DNA from: Kaistia defluvii
GTDB lineage: Bacteria > Pseudomonadota > Alphaproteobacteria > Rhizobiales > Kaistiaceae
Reading direction: 5' to 3'
NCBI RefSeq assembly: GCF_040548815.1
Contig: NZ_JBEPSM010000001.1
Span: forward strand, 1,240,001 to 1,304,000
Length of the DNA stretch: 64,000 bases
Notes under the pieces: model-generated
Database searches by the model: none
Told to the model about the DNA's origin: nothing
What the model saw: the letters and a program-made list of their open reading frames with translations, nothing else
Made by a program: the position numbers and the translations under genes
Shown: one piece after another, positions 1-8,497 of the stretch
Numbering within the stretch: the stretch's first letter is position 1
Layout of the letters: every line of letters starts with the position of its first letter

Positions 1-237
1 ATAGGGCGTGCCGAGGATCTCGACCGAGCCCGCGCGCTTCGATTGCAGCCCGAGGATCGTGCGCAGCAGAACCGACTTGCCGGTGCCGGATGCGCCGACG
101 ACTCCCAGGATTTCGCCGCGATAGACGTCGATGTCGAGATTTTCCAGGATCAGCCGGTCGCCGAAGCCGACGGTTATGCCCCGCCCCCGGATGACGACTT
201 CCTTCTCCCTGCCATGGCCGGTCAACGCTTCAGCCAT
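1..237 (-). CDS. MlaF/Ttg2A-type ABC transporter ATP-binding protein (3' part beyond window)
   Basis: Reading the minus strand from the ATG at 237 gives an ABC ATPase N-terminus of 79 residues before the window ends. The Walker A motif GASGTGKS is intact and is preceded by a hydrophobic strand (EILGVVGA). The gene begins 2 bp after the stop of the MlaE-type permease, so the two are translated from one message. In this family the ATPase powers retrograde or anterograde phospholipid movement between inner and outer membranes together with MlaE and MlaD; an MlaD-type gene would be expected further left, outside the window. Assignment rests on the Walker A motif plus the partner gene. Confidence 0.88.
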   Translation of the reverse strand, partial: MAEALTGHGREKEVVIRGRGITVGFGDRLILENLDIDVYRGEILGVVGASGTGKSVLLRTILGLQSKRAGSVEILGTPY

Positions 238-239
238 GA

Positions 240-1376
240 TCAGTAATTCACCGCAGCGAAATAGAGCGCGAAGAGACCGTCGACGACGATCACCATGAAG
301 ATCGCCTTCACGACAGAAGCGGTCGTGTGCTGGCCGAGAGAGGCCGCGCTGCCGCGCACGCTCAGTCCCTCTGAGGCCGCGATGATGCCGATGATCAGCG
401 CCATGAACGGCGCCTTGATCAGACCGACGAACAGGGTGTTGAGCGCCACGGCGTCCCGCACCCGGTCGATGAAGGCGCCGGGCGTGATGCCGATATAGAC
501 CCAGCTGACCAGGCCGCCGCCGACAAGCGCCGCAATATCGGCCAGGAAGACGAGCATCGGCAGAGCGAGGATCAGCGCGAAGATGCGCGGCATGATCAGC
601 ACTTCGACGGGATCGACGCCGATGACACTGAGCGCGTCGATCTCTTCGCGCATCTTCATCGAGCCGATTTCGGCCGTGATGGCGCTGCCGGAACGGCCGG
701 CGATCATGATCGCCGTCAGCAGAACGCCGATTTCGCGGAGCACCAGGATGGCGACGAGGTCAACGGAGAAGATCTCCGCGCCGAACGCCCGCAGCTGGAA
801 GGCGCTCTGCTGCGCGATGATCGCGCCGATCAGAAGCGACATCAGCGTGATGATGGGAACGGCGCGCAGCCCGGTGCGATCGATATGGAAGACGATCGAC
901 GTGATGCGGAACCGCGCGGGATGGCGCACAGCCTTGACGAAGCCGCGGGTGACGCCGCCGAGAATGTTGAGGCCGGCGAGGAAGTCCTGCCAGGAAAGAT
1001 ACATGGTCCGTCCGACGGCCTCGACCATTTCATGCGCGACGCCGATCTGCGGCGGCGATGGCGGGAGCTCGCGCTCCGTCGGACTGAGCGCGTCCAGCAG
1101 CCGCTGGGCGTTCTCGGAAGCGCCCTCCATGGAGACGGCGCTCTCCTTGGCGCTCAGGCCGCGCTGAAGGCGCGTGAGCAGCCAGGCACCGGCCGTGTCG
1201 ATATGGTCGATGCCGGAGAGATCGATGACCGTCGCGCCGGAAACATCGGTGATCGCTTTGTCGATGGATTCCTCGAGGCCGCCAACGGTGCGCACGGTCC
1301 ACGAGCCCACCGCCCGTAACCGAGCCTGCCCATCGGCATCCGAGAAATCCAGTTGCGCCGCTGTTGCCGTTGCCAC
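240..1376 (-). CDS. MlaE/YrbE-family ABC transporter permease with N-terminal STAS-like domain
   Basis: This 378-residue protein has a soluble N-terminal region of about 110 residues resembling a STAS domain (ATVIDLSGIDHIDTAGAWLL). An MlaE permease core follows, with about five membrane segments and family blocks such as LREIGVLLTAIMIAGRSGSA and AEIGSMKMREEIDAL. MlaE normally pairs with a separate STAS protein MlaB; here the two are fused, a form common in Alphaproteobacteria. The start is a GTG at 1376. The gene lies 2 bp upstream of the ATPase gene in one operon and is divergent from dgcN. Role: inner-membrane part of a lipid-asymmetry or lipid-trafficking transporter. Confidence 0.93.
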   Translation of the reverse strand: MATATAAQLDFSDADGQARLRAVGSWTVRTVGGLEESIDKAITDVSGATVIDLSGIDHIDTAGAWLLTRLQRGLSAKESAVSMEGASENAQRLLDALSPTERELPPSPPQIGVAHEMVEAVGRTMYLSWQDFLAGLNILGGVTRGFVKAVRHPARFRITSIVFHIDRTGLRAVPIITLMSLLIGAIIAQQSAFQLRAFGAEIFSVDLVAILVLREIGVLLTAIMIAGRSGSAITAEIGSMKMREEIDALSVIGVDPVEVLIMPRIFALILALPMLVFLADIAALVGGGLVSWVYIGITPGAFIDRVRDAVALNTLFVGLIKAPFMALIIGIIAASEGLSVRGSAASLGQHTTASVVKAIFMVIVVDGLFALYFAAVNY

Positions 1377-1524
1377 GACCGCTCCGCGTTCGAAGCCTGC
1401 ATTCGGGATGGAGATCGCAGGCGGCCTTGTGGCGCCGCCGGGCGCCTCCTAAGCTCCCGTCACTGGATGGTGATCGCACGAGCAAGGAAGCCGGGGCAAG
1501 CCCTTGGCCGGAAAGGATGTCAGG

Positions 1525-2538
1525 ATGGAGATCGCAACACCCTACCTGTTGTTTTTGGGTGACGTTCCTGACGCTCTGGCGGCCAAAACAGCCCTTGGCA
1601 TCGTCGATTGGCGGCCGGAATGGTGCAAGGGGCAATTGCGACTCGCCGGCTGCCGGGCCGACGCTGAGATTCCCGACATGACGATCGCGGAAGCGCGCGC
1701 CGCCGGGGTTCGCACGATGATCGTCGGCGCGGTCAATGCCGGCGGTGTCCTGCCCGATCATTGGGTCGCCTCGATCGTCGAGGCGCTTGATGCCGGCCTG
1801 GACGTTGCAACCGGCCTGCACTCCCGACTCCGCGACGTCGAGGCGATCCGCGCCGCCGCGGAGCGGTCGGGCCGCCAGTTGCATGATGTGCGCCATACGA
1901 CGCAGACCTTCGCCACCGGCAAGGGCACGAAGCGGAGCGGCCTGCGCCTGCTGACCGTCGGCACCGACTGCTCGGTCGGCAAGAAATACACGGCGCTCGC
2001 GCTCGAACGCGGCATGCGCGCGGCCGGCATGGATGCCGACTTCCGCGCGACGGGCCAGACCGGCGTGTTCATCTCCGGCCGCGGCGTCGCGATCGATGCC
2101 GTCGTCGCCGATTTCATCTCCGGCGCAGTCGAATGGCTCTCGCCGGAGGCGGATGCCGATCATTGGGACCTGATCGAGGGGCAGGGCTCGCTGTTCCACC
2201 CATCCTTCGCGGGCGTGACGCTCGGCCTGCTGCATGGGGCGCAGCCGGACGCCTTCGTCGTCTGCCACGAGCCGACGCGCACCGCCATGCGCGGCGTGGC
2301 GCATCCCCTGCCCTCGATCCAGGAGGTCATCGACCTCACGGTCGCCTGCGGCCGGCTGACCAACCCGGCGATCCGTTGCGTCGGCATCGCCATCAACACC
2401 CAGGCGCTCGACGACGAAACGGCGCGCGCCACGCTCGACGCGGCAGCGACGCAGCATGGCATTCCCGCCGTCGACCCGATCCGCACCGGCGTCCAGCCCA
2501 TCGTCGACCGGATCCAGCAGGACTTTCCGCGCCCATGA
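1525..2538 (+). CDS. dgcN: D-glutamate N-acetyltransferase DgcN (DUF1611 family)
   Basis: The protein (337 residues) has the DUF1611 N-terminus MEIATPYLLFLGD and a nucleotide-binding-like loop TVGTDCSVGKK at about residues 144-154. DUF1611 proteins next to an enolase-superfamily epimerase are the DgcN-DgcA pair, in which DgcN acetylates D-glutamate and DgcA racemises N-acetyl-D-glutamate, feeding D-Glu into L-Glu metabolism. I chose the ATG at 1525 rather than an upstream in-frame TTG at 1504, because the family usually starts at this point and a GAAAGGA ribosome site precedes it. Its stop overlaps the dgcA start (ATGA), indicating tight coupling. The function is taken from the family, not shown by the sequence alone. 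Confidence 0.85.
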   Translation: MEIATPYLLFLGDVPDALAAKTALGIVDWRPEWCKGQLRLAGCRADAEIPDMTIAEARAAGVRTMIVGAVNAGGVLPDHWVASIVEALDAGLDVATGLHSRLRDVEAIRAAAERSGRQLHDVRHTTQTFATGKGTKRSGLRLLTVGTDCSVGKKYTALALERGMRAAGMDADFRATGQTGVFISGRGVAIDAVVADFISGAVEWLSPEADADHWDLIEGQGSLFHPSFAGVTLGLLHGAQPDAFVVCHEPTRTAMRGVAHPLPSIQEVIDLTVACGRLTNPAIRCVGIAINTQALDDETARATLDAAATQHGIPAVDPIRTGVQPIVDRIQQDFPRP

Positions 2539-3518
2539 CGTTCTCCTTTTTCGTCGAGGTCGAAAGCTGGCCGATCGCCGGCAGCTTCGTCATCTCCCGC
2601 GGCGCGCGCACCGAAGCGCATGTTGTGGTCGTCACGCTTTCCGACGGCAGCGCGACTGGACGCGGCGAATGCGTGCCCTATGCCCGCTACGGCGAGACGG
2701 TCGAGGGCGTGGTGGCAACCCTGCGAGAAGCCCTGGCGACCTACGCCGCCCAGCCGGACCGCGAAACGTTGCGCGGGGCCATACCGCCGGGCGCGGCCCG
2801 CAATGCGATCGATTGCGCGCTCTGGGATTTGGAAGCCAAGCAGAGCGGCGTGCCCGTGGCGGAACGGTTGGGGCTTTCCACGCCGAGGGCGCTCGTGACC
2901 GCCTATACGCTGAGCCTCGGTACGCCCGAAAGCATGGAGCAGGCGGCGCGGGTCGCCGCCCACCGCCCTCTCCTCAAGGTGAAGCTCGGCGGCGATGGCG
3001 ACCGCGAGCGGATCGCCGCGGTGCGGCGCGGCGCGCCCACGAGCCGGATCATCGTCGACGCCAACGAAGCGTGGTCGCGCGACAATTTCGACGCCAACAT
3101 GCGCGCCTGCGTCGAGGCCGGCGTCGAACTGATCGAACAGCCGCTGCCGGCCGGCCAGGACGATTGGCTCGAACATGCCGACCGGCCCGTCGCTGTCTGC
3201 GCCGATGAGAGCCTGCATGTCGCCGACGATCTCGGCCATCTGGCCGGGCGCTATGACGCGATCAACATCAAGCTCGACAAGACGGGCGGCCTGACAGAGG
3301 CACTGCTGCTCCGCGCCGCCGCCGAGGCGCATGGCTTCGCGCTGATGGTTGGCTGCATGGTCGGCACGTCGCTCGCCATGGCGCCGGCGGTGCTTCTGGC
3401 CCAGGACGCAGCCTTCGTCGATCTCGACGGACCGCTGCTTCTGGCCCGCGACCGGTCGCCAGGTCTCGTCTACGAGGGAAGCCTGGTCAGCCCGCCGTCC
3501 CCGGCGTTGTGGGGCTGA
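2535..3518 (+). CDS. dgcA: N-acetyl-D-glutamate racemase DgcA (dipeptide-epimerase-like, enolase superfamily)
   Basis: The gene starts at the ATG at 2535, inside the dgcN stop (ATGA overlap). The 327-residue protein carries the muconate-lactonising-enzyme subgroup catalytic set: a KxK motif (K148, K150), metal ligands D175 (VDANEAW), E201 (LIEQPL) and D224 (CADES), and a second base in NIKLDKTGG. That set matches dipeptide epimerases (L-Ala-D/L-Glu epimerase) and DgcA. Coupling to dgcN favours the DgcA role; an Ala-Glu epimerase acting on peptidoglycan peptides is the alternative. Its last 32 bp overlap the end of the convergent MFS gene. Confidence 0.85.
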   Translation: MTFSFFVEVESWPIAGSFVISRGARTEAHVVVVTLSDGSATGRGECVPYARYGETVEGVVATLREALATYAAQPDRETLRGAIPPGAARNAIDCALWDLEAKQSGVPVAERLGLSTPRALVTAYTLSLGTPESMEQAARVAAHRPLLKVKLGGDGDRERIAAVRRGAPTSRIIVDANEAWSRDNFDANMRACVEAGVELIEQPLPAGQDDWLEHADRPVAVCADESLHVADDLGHLAGRYDAINIKLDKTGGLTEALLLRAAAEAHGFALMVGCMVGTSLAMAPAVLLAQDAAFVDLDGPLLLARDRSPGLVYEGSLVSPPSPALWG

Positions 3519-4674
3519 CCCGCCGCGCCTTGGGCAGCATCAGCACGATCACGGCGATGACGCCACCAATCGTCATCACCGGGAACGCAGCCGCGCCGAG
3601 ATGGCCGTAGAGCGGCCCTGCCAGCAGGGTTGCCAGCGCCAGCGCCAGGCCCGAGGTCGTCTGCCAGATCCCCTGCGCCGAGGCCGTCATCTCTTCCGGC
3701 ACGTCGCGGGCGATCGCCAGCTGCATGCCGGCATAGACGGCCGCGAAGGTCAGGGCGTGCAGCATCTGCAGCGCCAGCGAGAACCAGATCCCGGTCGCCA
3801 GCGGAAACAGCGACCACCGGACGATCGCCGCGATGGCGCCGAGCAGGATCAGCCGCTCGGGCGCGATCTTGCGCAGCGCCCTGCCCGAAAGGGCGAACAT
3901 GCCGATTTCGGCGACGACGCCCGAGGACCACAGCACGCCGATCTCGGCGCCGCTGAAGCCGAGCTTCTCCCACTGGATAGTGCCGAAGCTATAGAAGACG
4001 GCATGCGTCGCCGTGATCACAGCGGACGAGGCGATCACGACGAGGAAGCTTCGGCTGGTCAGGATCGAGCGCGCCGAAACCGCCTCCGGCTTGGCCGCGT
4101 CATCGGCGGCGCGGATGTCGGGCGGCGTGACCGGTAGGAGGAAGGCGGACAGCGCAGCGACGACATAGCCGCCGATCAGCATGGGGGAGAGCACGCCGGG
4201 GCCAAAATGCCCGAACACCACGCCACCGGCGAGGCTCACCACGATGAAGCTGATCGAGCCCCAGACGCGCATCTTGCCATAGTCGAGCCCGAAGCGGCGC
4301 ACGCCCGTCAGCGCCAGCGCGTCGATCGCCGGCATGGTCAGGCCGACGGTCGCCGTCGCGATGCCGGTCAGGATGAGGATCGGCCAGTAGCCGCCGACCA
4401 TCGTGGCCGGGATGAAGAAGAGCAGCCCGAGCAGCGCGAAGATGATGACCGCGAAGCGGCGGTTCGGCGCACGGTCGGCGAAGGCGCTGCCGAGCGGCAT
4501 GAACAGCAGGCGCGCCGCCAGCGGCAGCGCCAGGCACACGCCGATCTGTTCCGGCGTCAGCCCGCGCAGATGCAGCCAGACCGGAAAGAACGGCGTCATC
4601 AGGCCGCCGATGAAGAAATAGCCGGCATAGAAAAGCGAGATGCGAGGGCCAAAATAGAGCGGCGCAGCGACCAT
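3487..4674 (-). CDS. MFS transporter, MFS_1-like / HcaT-type
   Basis: This 395-residue, roughly 12-helix protein belongs to the major facilitator superfamily. The loop LPLAARLLFMPLGSAFADRAPNRR matches the MFS signature after helix 2, and the N-terminus (LFYAGYFFIGGLMTPFFPVWLHLRG) resembles the MFS_1-like family that contains 3-phenylpropionate transporter HcaT and nucleoside transporters. The ATG at 4674 is chosen over longer in-frame starts because it places the first helix at the N-terminus. It ends inside the convergent dgcA gene (32 bp overlap). The substrate cannot be read from sequence; proximity to dgcN-dgcA is on the opposite strand, so it is weak evidence. Confidence 0.85.
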   Translation of the reverse strand: MVAAPLYFGPRISLFYAGYFFIGGLMTPFFPVWLHLRGLTPEQIGVCLALPLAARLLFMPLGSAFADRAPNRRFAVIIFALLGLLFFIPATMVGGYWPILILTGIATATVGLTMPAIDALALTGVRRFGLDYGKMRVWGSISFIVVSLAGGVVFGHFGPGVLSPMLIGGYVVAALSAFLLPVTPPDIRAADDAAKPEAVSARSILTSRSFLVVIASSAVITATHAVFYSFGTIQWEKLGFSGAEIGVLWSSGVVAEIGMFALSGRALRKIAPERLILLGAIAAIVRWSLFPLATGIWFSLALQMLHALTFAAVYAGMQLAIARDVPEEMTASAQGIWQTTSGLALALATLLAGPLYGHLGAAAFPVMTIGGVIAVIVLMLPKARRVSPTTPGTAG

Positions 4675-4783
4675 GAGTGCCTGTGGACCTGAAAGCCCGC
4701 GAGGGTTCGCGGCAAGATTGGAAAGAGCGCGAGGAATGCGCCCGTTGAGTCGGGACGCCCGGTATGCCGGGCGCCTGCCGGTA

Positions 4784-5755
4784 TCACGCGGCGAGCGCGC
4801 GCTCCAGAACATCCAGATCGATATTGCCGCCGGAAAGCAGGATCGCCACGGTCTTGCCGCGCGCATCGATCCGGCCGGAGAGCAGACCGGCCAGGGCGGC
4901 GGCGCCGCCGGGTTCGACCACCAGCTTCAGCGTGCGAAAGGCGAAGGCCACGGCAGCTAGCGCCTCGGCATCGGAAACGGACACGGCATGCGCGCCGGTC
5001 GCCCGGTTGATCGCGAAGCCGATCGCGCCGGGCTGCGGCGCCATCAGTGCATCGCAGATCGAGCCATTAGTGCGCGCATTGCGCTGGACGGAGCCCGAGG
5101 CGAGCGAACGCGCATAGTCGTCGAAGCCCTCGGGCTCGGCGAGATAGACCTGCGTGCTCGGGCTCTCGGCCGCGATGGCGAGGCTGATGCCAGCCGACAT
5201 GCCGCCGCCACCGCAGGGGACCATGACGATATCGGCCTGTTCGCCACGCCGGGCCAGGTCCTCGGCGATCTCCAGGCCGATCGTGCCCTGCCCCGCAATG
5301 ACGCGGCCGTCATTATAGGGATGGATCAACTCGGCGCCGGTATCGGCGACGATCGAGGCCGTCAGCGCATCGCGATCGTCGGTGGCGCGATTGTAGTCGA
5401 CGATCGACGCGCCGCGCCGGCGTGTGCCGTCGCGCTTCGAGGACGGCGCATCGTGCGGCATGACGATGGTCGCCGGCACGCCGAACAGCCGGGCCGCCTC
5501 GGCGATGCCCTGCGCGTGGTTGCCGGAGGACGAAGCCACGACGCCATGCGCCCGCTCCGTCTCGCTCAGCGAGGCAACGGCGTTGTAGGCGCCGCGAAAC
5601 TTGAACGAGCCGGTGCGCTGCAGGTTCTCGCATTTAAGATAGACGCGACCGCCGGTGATCTCGTCGAGCGCGGTGCTCGCGAGCAGCGGCGTGCGGACGG
5701 CTTCGGCAGCGATGCGCTTCGCTGCCATGCGGATATCGTCGATGGTGGGTGTCAT
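4784..5755 (-). CDS. Threonine/serine dehydratase-like PLP enzyme (fold type II)
   Basis: The protein (323 residues) has the PLP lysine in SFKFRGA (K52), the SSGNHAQG substrate/cofactor loop and the glycine-rich phosphate-binding loop PCGGGGMSAG near residue 178. These are the hallmarks of threonine dehydratase / serine racemase type enzymes. Its length shows it lacks the C-terminal ACT regulatory domain of biosynthetic IlvA, so a catabolic threonine or serine deaminase, or a beta-hydroxy-aspartate or ectoine-related dehydratase, is likely. The ATG at 5755 is used; an upstream GTG would add six residues. A CGCCCGG/CCGGGCG hairpin (4756-4773) lies just downstream. Confidence 0.88.
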   Translation of the reverse strand: MTPTIDDIRMAAKRIAAEAVRTPLLASTALDEITGGRVYLKCENLQRTGSFKFRGAYNAVASLSETERAHGVVASSSGNHAQGIAEAARLFGVPATIVMPHDAPSSKRDGTRRRGASIVDYNRATDDRDALTASIVADTGAELIHPYNDGRVIAGQGTIGLEIAEDLARRGEQADIVMVPCGGGGMSAGISLAIAAESPSTQVYLAEPEGFDDYARSLASGSVQRNARTNGSICDALMAPQPGAIGFAINRATGAHAVSVSDAEALAAVAFAFRTLKLVVEPGGAAALAGLLSGRIDARGKTVAILLSGGNIDLDVLERALAA

Positions 5756-5790
5756 GACTCTGCCAACGGCCACGGGGGGACAGGCAGAGG

Positions 5791-6822
5791 TTACACGAAA
5801 GCGCTTGCGGCGCAGCTTTTTTGCGCGGCGATCACATTATCCAGAAACTGCCGCGTCGCCGCCTGCCAGGAATGGCGCAGCGCCACCGTTCGGCAATGCG
5901 CGCGCGGGATATCGAGCGCCGCCAGGGCCGCCTTGCGCAGGTCCTCGTCCAGCACCCCTGCCCCCGTGCCGCCGACGACATCGCGCGGCCCGGCCACCGG
6001 GAATGCCGCCACCGGCAGGCCCGAGGCCATCGCCTCGAGCATGACGACACCAAACGTGTCGGTGCGGCTCGGGAAGACGAAGCAATCCGACGCCGCATAG
6101 ACATTGGCGAGAGCCTCGCCGACCTTGGCGCCCAGAAACGAGACCTTGGGATGGGCGCGCTTCAGCGTCTCGAGCGCGGGCCCGTCGCCGACCACCACCT
6201 TGCTGCCCGGCAGGTCGAGATCGAGAAAGGCGCCGATGTTCTTCTCGACTGCGACGCGCCCGACATAAAGGAAGATCGGCCGCGGCAGATCCAGGATCTC
6301 GCTTCGCCGCGCCGGATCGAACAGGTCGGCATCGACGCCGCGCGACCATCGCATCAGATGGGTGAATCCGCGCCCAGCCAGTTCATCCTGCAGCGAGGCG
6401 GTCGCGACCATGCAGCCGGCGCCGGAATTGTGGAAGGCGCGCAGGGCAGCATAGGTCCAGTCGACCGGCACCGGCAGCCGCGCGGCGAGATATTCGGGAA
6501 AGCGGGTGTGGTAGCTGGTCGTGAAGATGCGGCCGCGCTTGCGGCACCAGCGGCGCACGGCGTAGCCGATCGGACCTTCGGTGGCGATGTGGACATGGTC
6601 GGGCGCTGCCTCGTCGAGCCGCCGCCCGATCGCTCCCGGCGCGGCGATGGTCAGCCGGATCTCGGGATAGGTCGGGCACGGAACCGTGCGATAGCCTTCG
6701 GGCGTCAGCATCGTCGCTTCGGCGCCGAACTCCGGCAGATGTCGCGACAACCGCTCCAGCGTGCGCACGACCCCGTTGATCTGCGGATGCCAGGCGTCGC
6801 TCGCGATCAGGATCCGGCTCAT
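5791..6822 (-). CDS. GT4-family glycosyltransferase, Agt-like (glycolipid synthesis under phosphate limitation)
   Basis: This is a two-domain GT-B glycosyltransferase of 343 residues. The N-terminal ILIASDAWHPQINGVVRTLE block and the C-terminal E-x7-E region (SRTDTFGVVMLEAMASGLP) are typical of GT4 enzymes of the SqdX/mannosyltransferase group. Its start codon overlaps the stop of the plcP-like gene (ATGA). In Agrobacterium and marine bacteria the plcP-agt pair replaces phospholipids with glycolipids when phosphate is scarce: PlcP frees diacylglycerol and Agt glycosylates it. The Pho box upstream of plcP supports this. Sugar donor specificity is not readable here. Confidence 0.85.
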   Translation of the reverse strand: MSRILIASDAWHPQINGVVRTLERLSRHLPEFGAEATMLTPEGYRTVPCPTYPEIRLTIAAPGAIGRRLDEAAPDHVHIATEGPIGYAVRRWCRKRGRIFTTSYHTRFPEYLAARLPVPVDWTYAALRAFHNSGAGCMVATASLQDELAGRGFTHLMRWSRGVDADLFDPARRSEILDLPRPIFLYVGRVAVEKNIGAFLDLDLPGSKVVVGDGPALETLKRAHPKVSFLGAKVGEALANVYAASDCFVFPSRTDTFGVVMLEAMASGLPVAAFPVAGPRDVVGGTGAGVLDEDLRKAALAALDIPRAHCRTVALRHSWQAATRQFLDNVIAAQKSCAASAFV

Positions 6823-7628
6823 GCGGCGACCTTGTCGATCTCCGGCTCATCGTCGAATTCGACTGCGTACTGGCTGGCAACTTCGCCCCAGCGGATCATT
6901 TCGATCCGCCCGTCATGATGCTCGACGATCGCCGTGCAGCTTTCCACCCAGTCGCCGGTGTTGATGTAGCGGATGCCGAGGTCTTCGCGGATGGTCGCGT
7001 GATGGATGTGGCCGCAGACGACGCCATCGGCGCCGACCCGCTTCGCCTCGGTCAGCAGCGCCTGCTCGAAGGCGCCGATGAAGGAGACGGCGTTCTTGAC
7101 CTTGAGCTTGGCCCAGGCCGACAGCGACCAGTATTCGAAGCCGAGCTTGCGGCGCACCTTGCCGACGACGGTATTGAGCGCCAGCGCGAAGTTGTAGGCA
7201 TGGTCGCCGAGGAAGGCGAGCCACTTGGCATGGCGCACGACCACGTCAAACTGGTCGCCATGCATGACGAGCAGCCGCTTGCCGTCCGCCGTCTCGTGAA
7301 TGATGCGGTCGGCCAGTTCGACGCCGCCCATCTGCAGGCCGAGATAATCGCGCAGGAATTCGTCGTGATTGCCGGGGATATAGACGAGCCGCGCGCCCTT
7401 GCGGCCCTTGCGCAGTAGTTTCTGCACGACGTCGTTATGCGCCTGCGGCCAATACCAGCTCTTCTTCAGGCGCCAGCCGTCGATGATATCGCCGACCAGA
7501 TAGATCGTCTCGGCGTCGTGCCACTTCAGGAAGTCGAGCAGAAGTTCAGCCTGACTTCCGCGCGTGCCGAGATGAATATCCGACAGGAACAGCGTGCGGA
7601 GATGACGGGGAGCGACACCGCTCGACAT
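6819..7628 (-). CDS. plcP: PlcP-type metallophosphoesterase (phospholipase C of lipid remodelling)
   Basis: The 269-residue calcineurin-like phosphoesterase shows the full metal-binding series: SDIHLG, GDIIDGW, GNHDE, MHGDQFD and CGHIHH. It resembles LpxH (UDP-2,3-diacylglucosamine hydrolase), and such proteins are often misnamed so. In rhizobia the homologue SMc00171 is PlcP, a phospholipase C that degrades phosphatidylcholine during phosphate starvation. The tight coupling to an Agt-like glycosyltransferase and the Pho box 55 bp upstream favour PlcP over a lipid A enzyme. It is cytoplasmic or peripheral, since no signal peptide is seen. Confidence 0.87.
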   Translation of the reverse strand: MSSGVAPRHLRTLFLSDIHLGTRGSQAELLLDFLKWHDAETIYLVGDIIDGWRLKKSWYWPQAHNDVVQKLLRKGRKGARLVYIPGNHDEFLRDYLGLQMGGVELADRIIHETADGKRLLVMHGDQFDVVVRHAKWLAFLGDHAYNFALALNTVVGKVRRKLGFEYWSLSAWAKLKVKNAVSFIGAFEQALLTEAKRVGADGVVCGHIHHATIREDLGIRYINTGDWVESCTAIVEHHDGRIEMIRWGEVASQYAVEFDDEPEIDKVAA

Positions 7629-7682
7629 GATCTTGATTCGTCCTCATCCAAGAGACCGGTGTCGATTGCTTAGCCGACACAC

Positions 7683-7700
7683 GCCACAGATTTGTGACAG
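7683..7700 (-). promoter_or_regulatory. Candidate Pho box (PhoB site) upstream of plcP-agt
   Basis: On the minus strand the sequence reads CTGTCAC-AAAT-CTGTGGC, two 7-bp direct repeats separated by 4 bp, matching the PhoB layout CTGTCAT-N4-CTGTCAT at 11 of 14 repeat positions. It ends 55 bp before the plcP ATG and sits in the short gap behind the lysE stop. This predicts phosphate-starvation control of the plcP-agt operon. Confidence 0.7.
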
Positions 7701-7704
7701 TCTT

Positions 7705-8298
7705 TCAGAAGAGGGTCGGCAGCGTCGAAAGGACGAGAAGGAGGGCCATCAGCGCGTTGAAGATGGCGATGCGGCGATCGCTGTCGAGGAAGCGAGAGAT
7801 CGCCGTGCCGAACAGGCACCAGGCCGCCGCCGAGGGCAGCGACATCAGCGCGGAAGCGCCCACCAGCAGCAGGACGCCCGACAGCATCGGGCTTCCGGCC
7901 GGCACGAACAGCGCCATGGCACTGACGGCCATGATCCAGGCCTTGGGATTGACCCACTGGAACAACGCGGCGGAGAGGAAGCTCATCGGCTTGCCCTGCT
8001 TCGTGCCGTCGGAATCATGCCGCCCGGCCCGCGCCAGTTTCCAGGCAAGATAAAGCAGATAGGCGAAGGAGACGTATTTCAGGATTTCGTGCAGCAAGGG
8101 GTAGGTCTCGAACACGCCGCCGAGTCCCATGCCGACGGCGAACACCATCAGCGGGAAGCCGACCGTGATGCCGAGAATATGCGGCACGGTCGGCACGACG
8201 CCCCAATTCGCGCCGGAGATCATCAGCATCGTGTTGTTCGGCCCCGGGGTGAAAGCCATCACCGCCGTGAAGCCGAGAACGGCCAGCACATGTTCCAT
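7705..8298 (-). CDS. LysE/RhtB-family amino-acid exporter
   Basis: The protein is 197 residues with about six membrane segments. It has the family N-terminal block TPGPNNTMLMISGANWG and the QWVNPKAWI motif in the middle. LysE/RhtB proteins export amino acids (lysine, homoserine, threonine and others) by secondary transport. The ATG at 8298 fits the family length (about 200). It is followed on the same strand by plcP, 76 bp away and behind its own Pho box, so it is probably a separate transcription unit. The substrate is unknown. Confidence 0.88.
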   Translation of the reverse strand: MEHVLAVLGFTAVMAFTPGPNNTMLMISGANWGVVPTVPHILGITVGFPLMVFAVGMGLGGVFETYPLLHEILKYVSFAYLLYLAWKLARAGRHDSDGTKQGKPMSFLSAALFQWVNPKAWIMAVSAMALFVPAGSPMLSGVLLLVGASALMSLPSAAAWCLFGTAISRFLDSDRRIAIFNALMALLLVLSTLPTLF

Positions 8299-8497
8299 GA
8301 GGTCCTCCCGAGACCGGCTTCATCCATGCCATGGCCGTTGCGATAGGTCAATAATACTGACATTTCGTCTCCAGGCGAAGGTCGGCGCGCAGTTGTTCCC
8401 TGTGGGCCAAGCTGCATTGCTCCAGTCGTCAGACATCTGCTCTTGCAAGCCAGCGCCCCCTCGACCAATATCCGCCCGCCAACACGGAGAACTATCA

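Noticed and set aside
6819..7628. Naming the phosphoesterase lpxH
   Set aside because: The operon with an Agt-like glycosyltransferase and the Pho box point to PlcP instead; lipid A synthesis in this group usually relies on LpxI.
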